From: Pseudomonadota bacterium | GTDB lineage: Bacteria > Myxococcota > Polyangia > Polyangiales > Polyangiaceae | Length of the DNA: 7,555 bases | Direction: 5' to 3' | Assembly (NCBI GenBank): GCA_023419055.1 | Contig: JAEZYO010000051.1 | Location: 1 to 7,555, forward strand | In this document: positions 1 through 5,887 of the stretch, in pieces | How positions within the stretch are numbered: the stretch's first letter is position 1 | How the letters are laid out: every line of letters starts with the position of its first letter | Made by a program: the position numbers and the translations under genes | Notes under the pieces: model-generated | What the model was told of the DNA's origin: nothing | The model's input: the letters and a program-made list of their open reading frames with translations, nothing else | Database searches by the model: none

Positions 1-1499
1 CCGGTGGTACGGCGGAGCCGGGCGCCGGCGGCGCAACGGGCAGCGGTGGTGCAACGGGAGGCGGTGGCGGCGCAACGGGGAGCGGCGGCAGCGCCGGCAG
101 CCCTCCTGTCGTCGTGGAGCGGCCACCACTCGTGACTTCGAGCCAAGGCTCCGCGTGCGCGCCCACGCTCGAAGGCTGCTCGTACTGGAAGATGGACGGC
201 GCCGTCACCGATTCCACGGCGACCGCCGACGTGACCGTCAGCGACACGACCAAGCAGGTCTTCACGGGCTTTGGCGGCTCCTTCAACGAGGAAGGCTGGC
301 AGGTTCTCTCGCAGCTCACCGCGGCCGAGCAGACCAAGGCGCTCCAGTTGCTTTTCGACGCCGCCGACGGCGCGAAGTTCGTCTATGGGCGCATTCCGAT
401 CGGAGCGAGCGATTACGCTGTGGCGCCGCGCTACTCGCTGAAGGAGTCGTCTTCGGCGGCCTTCTCGATCGATCGGGACAAGGAACTCTTGATCCCGTAC
501 ATCAAGGCCGCTCAGGCCGTGAGCTCGAGCATCCACTTCTGGGGTAGCCCCTGGTCTCCCCCACCCTGGATGAAGGACAACAACGCTTACGACGGCGGCA
601 ACATGAAGGACGACGCCGCGGTCCTTCAGGCCTTCGCCGAGTACCTGGCGAATTTCGTTCAAGAGTACGGAAAGGAGGGCATCCCCATCGAGGCCATCCA
701 TCCGCAGAACGAGCCCGGTTACCAGCAAAGCTATCCCTCGTGCGGCTGGCCGGGGAACCTGATGGCCAAGTTCATCGGGCAGTATCTCGGTCCTAAGTTC
801 CAGGAGCTCGGCATCACCGCCGAGATCTTCATCGGAACGATGTCGAACTCGACCTCCGACGCAACCCTCCTGCAGGGCGTGATGAACGACGCCACGGCCA
901 AATCCTTCATCAAGGGTTACGGGCTTCAGTGGGGCATGCTGAGCGTCTACGGCAACCTGGGGCTCGATCCGTCTTTGAAGATTTGGCAGACCGAGCACAA
1001 GTGCGGCAACTACCCGTTCGGTGGGCAATCTCTGCCGCCCGGCATTCCGGGGAGCATCCAATCTCACAAGAACCCCGCTCCGAACGACCATGCGTACGCG
1101 GAGGAGAGCTGGGGTTACATCCGCGAGTGGATCAAGAAGGGCGTGAACTCGTACTCCGCCTGGAACATGGTGCTCGACAGCGTCGGCGTCGGCGAGATCG
1201 ACACCACGCGGATCTGGGCACAAAACGCGCTTTTGACCGTGGACCTCTCGGGCAAGAAGCTCAACCTCACGCCCACCTATTTCGTGTTCCGCCACGTCTC
1301 TCAGTACGTAGATCCAGGCGCGACGCGTCTCGACACGAGCGGTGGCGACGCGCTCGCCTTCAAAAACCTCGACGGCAGCATCACCACGATCATCTATAAC
1401 TCCGGCGCGGCCAAGGATTTCACGGTCGCTGTCGCAGGGAAGAAGGTCTCGTTCGCGATGCCGTCACGAGGATGGGCCACGTTGAACGTGAAGCCCTGA
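1..1499 (+). CDS. GH30-family glycoside hydrolase, secreted, 5'-partial
   Basis: The reading frame is open from the first bases of the window (codons start at position 3). The N-terminus is therefore upstream, and the GTG at 114 is internal, not a start. About 37 residues of Gly/Ser/Thr/Ala-rich linker precede the catalytic domain. Counting from the codon at 114, these features are seen: TGFGGSFNE near 51-59; GSPWSPPPWMK near 144-154, a typical GH30 segment; the acid/base Glu of NEP (E200, codon at 711-713); and the nucleophile Glu of WQTEH (E294, codon at 993-995). A beta-sandwich side domain follows to the C-terminus (about 385-461), as GH30 enzymes have. The family cleaves beta-linked glycans or glycosides by a retaining mechanism (glucosylceramide, xylan, beta-1,6-glucan and others, depending on subfamily). 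I cannot assign the subfamily or substrate. The linker implies export, probably as a lipoprotein or secreted enzyme. It ends with TGA, 34 bp before the next gene. Confidence 0.9.
   Translation, partial: GGTAEPGAGGATGSGGATGGGGGATGSGGSAGSPPVVVERPPLVTSSQGSACAPTLEGCSYWKMDGAVTDSTATADVTVSDTTKQVFTGFGGSFNEEGWQVLSQLTAAEQTKALQLLFDAADGAKFVYGRIPIGASDYAVAPRYSLKESSSAAFSIDRDKELLIPYIKAAQAVSSSIHFWGSPWSPPPWMKDNNAYDGGNMKDDAAVLQAFAEYLANFVQEYGKEGIPIEAIHPQNEPGYQQSYPSCGWPGNLMAKFIGQYLGPKFQELGITAEIFIGTMSNSTSDATLLQGVMNDATAKSFIKGYGLQWGMLSVYGNLGLDPSLKIWQTEHKCGNYPFGGQSLPPGIPGSIQSHKNPAPNDHAYAEESWGYIREWIKKGVNSYSAWNMVLDSVGVGEIDTTRIWAQNALLTVDLSGKKLNLTPTYFVFRHVSQYVDPGATRLDTSGGDALAFKNLDGSITTIIYNSGAAKDFTVAVAGKKVSFAMPSRGWATLNVKP
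3..104 (+). repeat. Gly/Ala/Thr/Ser low-complexity linker repeat
   Basis: An imperfect coding repeat lies just upstream of the GH30 domain. The octamer gcaacggg recurs at 33, 51 and 72 (spacings of 18 and 21 bp), and the translation alternates GGATG and SGG units. It acts as a flexible spacer between the presumed export signal and the enzyme. Similar Gly-rich spacers occur in the lipoprotein encoded at 3900-5627. Confidence 0.75.
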
Positions 1500-1525
1500 T
1501 CGGAGCGCGCCAACCCTAGAGAATT

Positions 1526-1542
1526 GCCGGGCAATGTCCGGC
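1526..1542 (+). other. small GC hairpin between GH30 gene and TonB-like gene
   Basis: Arms gccgg (1526-1530) and ccggc (1538-1542) flank a 7-nt loop that contains the ATG at 1534. There is no T-tract after it, so it is a poor intrinsic terminator. If the hairpin forms, it would mask the ATG at 1534 and would favour the alternative start at 1585. Confidence 0.25.
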
Positions 1543-2463
1543 GCTATTCCACTAGCTCGAGGGCCGTTGCAGTATGCGGCGCCCATGTCGCTGCGCTTCG
1601 CTCTTCGTCCGCGCATTCGCTTGCACGCGGACGCGGAACCGCCGCGACGCTCGCGCCGCAGGCTGCCAGCAGTGGTGTTCCCGATTGCGGGCTACTGGCT
1701 CGGCATGGCGGCGCTGACGCACGCGGTCATCCTCGTGGGGAGGGGCGAGGCAGCCGAGTGGGGCGAACCGAGCGCGTCCGAGTTGAGCGAACCGAGCGCG
1801 TCCGAGGAGGAGCCCCCGGCGACTCACTACGAGCCCGCGATCGAGCCCGCGCCTCTCCCTGCGCCACCGGAGCCGGAACCCGCGCCCGTCGCTGCTGCGC
1901 CCCCGAGCGCGCTCGCGGAGCCCGCCGTTTCGGAGCCGGAGGAAGAAGAGGCGGGCCCTTCGCTCGGAGCGCCGCCACCCCCACCTCGAGAGCCACGCCG
2001 CGCCGAAGCCGCGCCGCGAGCGCCGCTCGTCGCCGCGGTGGAGGACCCCGTCGAACGGGATGAGCCGCCGCGCAGGGTCCCCGAGCCCGAAGCACCGACC
2101 CCGACTTCGCGTGATTCAGTGCCGATTTCGAGTGGGCTACCGAGCTGCGAGGCGGTGCTTCAGGCTTCCACTCAGTCGATGGATTTCGAGGGCGCGCGCT
2201 CGCGCACTCCGGATCTCCCCGACGAAGCCTTCTCGCGAGTGCTGAATCACGGCGGCTACCTATCGGGCTGCTCGATCCCGGACGGCACGGCGCTCGACAT
2301 CTGCGTGGCGGTACAAGCCGGTCAGGTGCGAGGCGTGAGCGTTGCTGCGCACCCGCCGAGCGCCGCGGTCAGCGGCTGCGTGGCCCGAGCGGTAGCCCGC
2401 CTCCGGTTCCCACACAGTCCGCGCCTCGACGTCGCGCGCACGCACTTCGACGCCCTGCGCTGA
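1534..2463 (+). CDS. membrane-anchored protein with TonB-like C-terminal domain
   Basis: The predicted protein has 309 residues. An Arg-rich N-terminus (RRSRRR, 39-44) precedes one hydrophobic helix (about 45-69), which predicts a cytoplasmic N-terminus. A long Pro/Glu/Ala-rich neck (about 72-195) follows, of the kind that spans the periplasm in TonB proteins. The C-terminal 100 residues hold GYLSGC, then ICVAVQAGQVRGVSV, then GCVARAVARLRFP. This is the pattern of the short TonB-like or AgmX/PglI-type C-terminal domains common in myxobacteria (Cys, a strand pair around an xxGxV turn, a Cys-containing helix ending in FP). Cys residues are at 205, 246, 257 and 282. A role in energy transduction or envelope function is inferred; no ExbB/ExbD partner is in view. 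The start is uncertain: the ATG at 1534 has only a distant gag, and the ATG at 1585 (292 residues) has no clear ribosome site. It converges on the serpin gene with 15 bp between stop codons. Confidence 0.75.
   Translation: MSGAIPLARGPLQYAAPMSLRFALRPRIRLHADAEPPRRSRRRLPAVVFPIAGYWLGMAALTHAVILVGRGEAAEWGEPSASELSEPSASEEEPPATHYEPAIEPAPLPAPPEPEPAPVAAAPPSALAEPAVSEPEEEEAGPSLGAPPPPPREPRRAEAAPRAPLVAAVEDPVERDEPPRRVPEPEAPTPTSRDSVPISSGLPSCEAVLQASTQSMDFEGARSRTPDLPDEAFSRVLNHGGYLSGCSIPDGTALDICVAVQAGQVRGVSVAAHPPSAAVSGCVARAVARLRFPHSPRLDVARTHFDALR
1763..1806 (+). repeat. 24-bp tandem duplication in the neck region
   Basis: Two exact 20-bp copies (1763-1782 and 1787-1806, each beginning gcgaaccgagcg) recur with a 24-bp period. 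They encode two consecutive EPSASE units in the Glu/Pro-rich neck just after the membrane helix. The repeat is in frame, so length change here would vary the periplasmic spacer by eight residues. Confidence 0.85.
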
Positions 2464-2478
2464 GCCGCGCCCGCGGGT

Positions 2479-3522
2479 CTAGGAACGAGGGTCGCCGATG
2501 CGTCCCATGAAGAGCACCGCGTCGAGCTGCTTGTCACGGATCAGGAACAAGAACGGGCGGTCCACGTGAAAGAGGACGCTGGGGCGAGCGCTCTTGGTCC
2601 TCATGGCCACGCCGGTAGCGGCGGCCGCGACCGTCCCCGCTTCGTCCACGCGGACGCGCGCGCGGTGGTAGACGTCGTCGATCCAGAGATCGGAAGGTCC
2701 CCCCGCCATCCCCGAGAAGTCCGCCTGGCTCGAGAATGCGAGCGGCATACCCAAGCGCGAGAGCACGGGCTTCAACTTCGCGGGGCCGTAGTCGACGCTG
2801 AAGCGCGGCAGCATGACACGCAGCTCGGCTGGTTCGAGCGCTCGAAATAGGTTCGTCAGCGTCGCGGCCGTGAGCGACTCTTCGAGCTTCGGCAACCCTG
2901 CTGCTTCGCGCGGCAGTAGGAACACCATGCTGAAGCGATCCCCCGTGTAGTCGAGCTCGAGCGCACGAACGCCGACGTCCGGGAGCTCCGCGTGTCGCGC
3001 CGGAACGACGCCCTGCATGGTCGGTACCTGCACGCTCTGGCCGCTGGCCAGCGAGAACTGAGCGGGCTGAGTCAGCTTCTCTTCGAACTTCGTGACCCAG
3101 GTGCCCTTGAAGTAGGCCGCGTTGACCAGCACCACGCGGGTGTTCGAGTCGATGCTTCCCGAAGGCAAGAGCTCCTTGATCTCTCGGTGCGTGGCCTGCT
3201 CCACCCACGCGTTGACGCGCTGCTCTGCCTGCCGCGAGGCTCCGAAGTCGATGGATTCGGAGCCCGCAGCGTAGTTTTCTTGCAACAGGGTGAGGAACTC
3301 TCGTCGCAGCGGGTACGAGCGCTGCACGAAAATTCGATTCGCGAGGGAGAGCGTGGGGCCGCCTTTCTCGCTCTTCCAACCCGCCGTGGTCTTGCGAAAC
3401 TCGGCGTGCGCGTTCTGTTGCGGGACGTCCACTTGGAGTGCGGTCGCCATTTGAGCAGACGTGGCACCGCGGCTTCCCGCCCAGGTCATCGCGAGCGCCT
3501 GCTGAACGCTTGCGGCGGACAA
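2479..3522 (-). CDS. serpin (serine protease inhibitor) domain, body of a frameshifted lipoprotein-serpin
   Basis: This is a clear serpin. Counting from the TTG at 3522: ALAMTWAGSRGATSAQM (9-25) is the helix B/C region; NAAYFKGTW (134-142) is the classic strand 3A motif; MVFLLP is at 199-204; FLFLIRD and VLFMGRIGDP are at the C-terminus. The reactive-centre hinge is of inhibitory type: E294 (P17), G296 (P15), T297 (P14), four Ala (P12-P9) and T303 (P8). Counting as in alpha-1-antitrypsin puts P1 at Lys310 and P1' at Ser311 (codons 2590-2595), predicting inhibition of a trypsin-like protease. The segment lacks helix A and an export signal. Both lie in the next frame upstream (3548-3817), so TTG 3522 is unlikely to be the native start. 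The body frame is open only back to 3561. Functional status depends on whether the frame break is real. Confidence 0.9.
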   Translation of the reverse strand: MSAASVQQALAMTWAGSRGATSAQMATALQVDVPQQNAHAEFRKTTAGWKSEKGGPTLSLANRIFVQRSYPLRREFLTLLQENYAAGSESIDFGASRQAEQRVNAWVEQATHREIKELLPSGSIDSNTRVVLVNAAYFKGTWVTKFEEKLTQPAQFSLASGQSVQVPTMQGVVPARHAELPDVGVRALELDYTGDRFSMVFLLPREAAGLPKLEESLTAATLTNLFRALEPAELRVMLPRFSVDYGPAKLKPVLSRLGMPLAFSSQADFSGMAGGPSDLWIDDVYHRARVRVDEAGTVAAAATGVAMRTKSARPSVLFHVDRPFLFLIRDKQLDAVLFMGRIGDPRS

Positions 3523-3547
3523 GGCAATGTTGTCCGCGCCGGGTAGC

Positions 3548-3817
3548 TCACGGTTGCAGGCTCAGCGTGAAGGCGCGGTTCCAGCTGGCGGCAGTACCCG
3601 GCGCTGGCACGGACGCGGACGGCGTGGCCGACGTGTCGGGCGAGGTCTCGACGCTTCCCCGCACGGAGGAGTCAGGTGCGGCGCTCGCGTCCTCGGGCGC
3701 ATCGGCGGAAGGCGAAGCGCCGGCTTCGGTCCCGCCCCCGGAAACTCGGCTCTGCGGCTTGGCTTGGCAACCGAGAAGGAGCGCAAAAATACCAGCGAGT
3801 AGAGGAAGCCGTCTCAT
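3548..3817 (-). pseudogene. lipoprotein leader and helix A of the frameshifted serpin
   Basis: An 89-residue frame begins at the ATG at 3817. It has a positively charged start (MRR), a hydrophobic run and the lipobox LLGC, with the lipidated Cys at residue 17. A Pro/Ala/Ser/Asp-rich linker follows (about 24-74). It ends with SWNRAFTLSLQP and a TGA at 3548-3550. The NRAFTLSL segment matches the start of serpin helix A (family pattern NxxFALDLY). The serpin continues directly in the other frame as ELPGADNIALSAASV. The frame is therefore read as the 5' part of a gene spanning 2479-3817, which would encode a surface lipoprotein of about 445 residues once one base is removed. The motif cggaac lies just upstream of the ATG as a weak ribosome site. 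Alternatively it is a separate small lipoprotein gene, which the perfect junction makes unlikely. Confidence 0.75.
3551..3561 (-). other. frameshift site in the serpin gene
   Basis: The leader frame stops at TGA 3550-3548, and the body frame has its last upstream stop at TGA 3564-3562. The change of frame must therefore fall in these 11 bases. On the minus strand they read gcctgcaaccg. Dropping one C of the cc pair at 3553-3552 gives CAA CGT GAG and joins TLSLQ to RELPGADN, with normal serpin spacing. This may be a natural indel, a sequencing error or, less likely, a recoding site. Confidence 0.75.
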
Positions 3818-3840
3818 GCCGTTCCGAGCGTGAGACGGCT
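3807..3840 (-). promoter_or_regulatory. inverted repeat over the serpin start codon
   Basis: Perfect 10-bp arms agccgtctca (3807-3816) and tgagacggct (3831-3840) are separated by 14 nt. In the minus-strand transcript the loop holds the ribosome-site-like ggaac and the A of the ATG. The U and G of the start codon open the downstream arm. The structure could limit translation initiation of the serpin or serve as an operator. Neither role is proven by the sequence. Confidence 0.5.
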
Positions 3841-3899
3841 GGCCTTCGAAAACGTTCTACGTCCGCCCTCGTTTTCGCACGAGCTTGCGTTCGGTGGGG

Positions 3900-5627
3900 T
3901 TACGGCGCCGCCCAGTTGCCGCTCGCGCAGTTCGCCTGCGCGGCCGCCGCGTTGGGGAAGAGAATGGACTGGTAGTAGTACATCTTCACCTCGGTCGTGG
4001 TCCCAGCGAACATCGTGCAGACGCCGAGGAGCTTGGTGACCCCGCAGTGTGCCGTGGAGTACGTACCCGGACAGGTGCTCTGCGCCACCGCCTGAGTGTA
4101 ACTCGAGCCGACGTAGTCGTTGCACACGGAGGGCTGGCCGCCGACGACGGAGAGCGTGCAGCTGCCCGCGGTGGGCGCACACGTCAAAAAGGTATAGGTG
4201 CCGGTCCAGGTGCCCCAGACGCCGTCGTTGCAGGTGCGAGTCTGTTCTTCCTGCTCACACGTGCTCCCGTTCGGTACCGAAGCGGCCTTGTACCTGATGC
4301 GCGACTCGGTGCCGCCGTGAGCGACACCGTCGCAGCTCGCGGGTTCGGCGACCGTGCAGGATTCGTTCTTGTAAGTGCCGTTCCAGGCTCCCCAGACCCC
4401 GTTGTCGCAAGTGCGCGTCTGCGTCTCGCTCACGCAAGCGCTGCCGAACGGTACGTTCGCGGATTGATAGCGGGTGCGAGACTCGACGTCTCCGTGGGCG
4501 GTGCCATCACAGCTGGCCGGAGGATCGACGGTGCAGCTTTCGAATTCGAAGGTGCCGGTCCAGTCGCTCAAGGTACCGTTGGTGCAGGTCTGGCTCTGAA
4601 CCTCCTTCTGGCAGGTTTGCCCGTAGGGAACCGTTGCCGTTTCGTACCGCTCTCGCGTCAGCGTCGTACCGTGTGGCGCTTCGGCGCAATCCACCGGCGG
4701 CGTGACCTCACAGCTTTCATAGGTGTAGGAGCCGGTCCACTCGGTCCAGACCCCGTCATTGCAAATCTGGCTCTGCGACTCCTCCTGGCATGCCTCGTTC
4801 CAGGCCACTGCTCCCGCGAGGTAGCGGGTCCGCGTCCGCACCTCGCCGTGAGCTCCGCCTTCGCAATCGGCGGCTGGGCCTACCGTGCAGGCGCCGAAGG
4901 TGTACGTGCCGGACCATTCACCGAGCGCGCCGTTTTCGCAAAGCGCGGTCTGCGTCTCCTCGGTGCAGGTCTCGCCGTACTCGACGGTCGCGGTGAGGTA
5001 GCGCACCCGCTCGGCGCTCTCACCATGCGGAGTGTCGCCGCAAGCGGCCGCAGGGAGCACGCTGCACGCTTCTTCGACGAAGGTTCCGCTCCAAGCGCCC
5101 CACTCCGAATCGCTGCAGGTACGGGTCTGTTCCTCCGAAGTGCACGTGTCGCCATACGCAACGGTCGCCGCTTCGTAACGGACTCGGCTTTCCGACTCCC
5201 CGCTCTCGGTCTCTCCGCAGTTTCCTTCCGGGCCCGTGACGGTACAGCTCTTGGCCTCGAACGAGCCACTCCAAGTGCTCCAGCCGTCCTCCGTGCAGGC
5301 CCGAGTTTGCTCTTCGGAGACGCACGCTTCGGGCGCGCTCACGTCTTCCTCCGAGTAGCGTGTGCGGCTCTGCTCCTCTCCGAGCTTGGCCCCGTCGCAA
5401 GTGGGGCTCGGAGCGCCGCCACCTTCACCTCCATCGTCGCTCCCGCCGCCGGAGGCACCCGTGGCGCTTCCGCCGCTGCCGCCGGCCATGTCTGTCTCAC
5501 CGCCAAAGCCCGCGGTTCCTGCGCCGCCGCCAGGCGACTGCGACGCGGATTCTCCACAGGCCAGCGCGAGGAGCGCGCCACCGAACGATAGACCCCAGAA
5601 CGAGCTGATTTTCATCGAATACCCCAT
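3900..5627 (-). CDS. lipoprotein with seven thrombospondin-1-like Cys/Trp repeats
   Basis: The start is taken as the ATG at 5627, with GGAG at 5640-5637 nine bases upstream. The ATG at 5615 is also plausible (MKISSFWGL), preceded by gggg. The signal has the lipobox LALAC, followed by a Gly/Ser-rich linker. Seven tandem repeats of 58-60 residues follow (4161-5399). Each has four Cys, an RxRY motif, GxxC, an ExQxxxC run and WSG/WTG. This order of Trp, Cys, RxR and Cys resembles thrombospondin type 1 repeats, which often bind glycans or other proteins. The match is by pattern only. The last 86 residues form a separate Cys-rich domain (SVCNDY, STCPG, AHCG, GVCTM, YYYQS, ANCASGNW) of a type recurrent in secreted myxobacterial proteins. 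The product is probably displayed on the outer membrane, stabilised by disulfides. It ends 82 bp before the serpin leader on the same strand, so co-transcription is possible. Function unknown; adhesion or a structural role is inferred. Confidence 0.8.
   Translation of the reverse strand: MGYSMKISSFWGLSFGGALLALACGESASQSPGGGAGTAGFGGETDMAGGSGGSATGASGGGSDDGGEGGGAPSPTCDGAKLGEEQSRTRYSEEDVSAPEACVSEEQTRACTEDGWSTWSGSFEAKSCTVTGPEGNCGETESGESESRVRYEAATVAYGDTCTSEEQTRTCSDSEWGAWSGTFVEEACSVLPAAACGDTPHGESAERVRYLTATVEYGETCTEETQTALCENGALGEWSGTYTFGACTVGPAADCEGGAHGEVRTRTRYLAGAVAWNEACQEESQSQICNDGVWTEWTGSYTYESCEVTPPVDCAEAPHGTTLTRERYETATVPYGQTCQKEVQSQTCTNGTLSDWTGTFEFESCTVDPPASCDGTAHGDVESRTRYQSANVPFGSACVSETQTRTCDNGVWGAWNGTYKNESCTVAEPASCDGVAHGGTESRIRYKAASVPNGSTCEQEEQTRTCNDGVWGTWTGTYTFLTCAPTAGSCTLSVVGGQPSVCNDYVGSSYTQAVAQSTCPGTYSTAHCGVTKLLGVCTMFAGTTTEVKMYYYQSILFPNAAAAQANCASGNWAAP
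4161..5399 (-). repeat. seven tandem coding repeats with a 177-bp period
   Basis: Approximate units on the minus strand are 5399-5220 (60 residues), 5219-5043, 5042-4866, 4865-4689, 4688-4512, 4511-4335 (59 residues each) and 4334-4161 (58 residues). Each unit starts at a Cys followed by a Gly/Ala/Asp/Glu-rich turn. Conserved positions in the unit are C1, G7, R12, R14, Y15, V20, C26, E29, Q31, C35, W43, G45 and C52. The DNA copies have diverged well beyond identity, so the array is old and unlikely to be a hot recombining repeat. Confidence 0.9.
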
Positions 5628-5658
5628 AGCTTTGCACTCCAACCGAAAACGGGCGCGG

Positions 5659-5688
5659 AGCCTCGCAGCATCCGGCGAGGCTTGTCAA
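5659..5688 (-). promoter_or_regulatory. possible promoter/operator for the repeat lipoprotein
   Basis: On the minus strand TTGACA (5688-5683), a perfect -35 consensus, is followed at once by an 8-bp inverted repeat. Its arms on the plus strand are agcctcgc (5659-5666) and gcgaggct (5675-5682). At 16-18 bp spacing I see no convincing -10 box. It may be an activator- or repressor-controlled promoter, or a chance match. It lies about 30-60 bp upstream of the probable start codons. Confidence 0.3.
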
Positions 5689-5746
5689 ACGGCTTCGTGA
5701 GCCCGCGGACGAATTGGTGCACCGCGGCGCAGCGGCAGTGACGGAT

Positions 5747-5765
5747 GGGACCAGAGCCAGGTCCC
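5747..5765. promoter_or_regulatory. short inverted repeat in the divergent intergenic region
   Basis: Arms gggacc (5747-5752) and ggtccc (5760-5765) flank a 7-bp spacer, near the middle of the 260-bp gap between the divergent lipoprotein and RNA ligase genes. The dyad has the size of a dimeric repressor site. No terminator-like T-tract follows. The rest of the gap shows no gene and no clear RNA. Confidence 0.25.
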
Positions 5766-5887
5766 GACGTCCGCCACCTTTGCCTCTCACCTCTCCAGCT
5801 TTCCTAGGCTTAGCTTTGGCGCGCTAGCCGGCGAAAGAGTCGAGTGCCACGATGTGACAATCAACGAAGCACCTGAAAGACGGAGTC

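Noticed and set aside
114..116. GTG at 114 as the start of the GH30 gene
   Set aside because: The frame is open to the window edge and encodes a Gly-rich linker upstream. A start here would leave a secreted-type enzyme without any export signal.
1524..2095. Alternative frames on both strands over the TonB-like neck
   Set aside because: They are Arg/Ala/Pro-rich translations of the same Pro/Glu codon repeat. The chosen frame has a membrane helix and a TonB-like C-terminal pattern.
2464..2478. Bidirectional terminator between the convergent genes
   Set aside because: Only a short cccgcggg palindrome is present, with no long stem or T-tract.
2534..3546. Other open frames on both strands over the serpin
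   Set aside because: Only the 2479-3522 minus frame gives serpin motifs. The others are shadows without signals or motifs.
3551..3553. Programmed +1 frameshift as the main explanation of the serpin break
   Set aside because: The CCG codon before TGA would re-pair badly after slipping to CGU, and no ribosome-site-like stimulator is seen just upstream. An indel or sequencing error is simpler.
4161..5399. Regular repeats as a CRISPR array
   Set aside because: The 177-bp period matches coding units of about 59 residues with diverged DNA. There are no short identical repeats with unique spacers.
3885..5591. Long plus-strand open frame (568 residues) opposite the repeat lipoprotein
   Set aside because: It lies antisense to a frame with a lipoprotein signal and seven coherent Cys/Trp repeats. 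Its own translation is Arg/Ala/Gly-rich without motifs, as expected for a GC-rich shadow frame.
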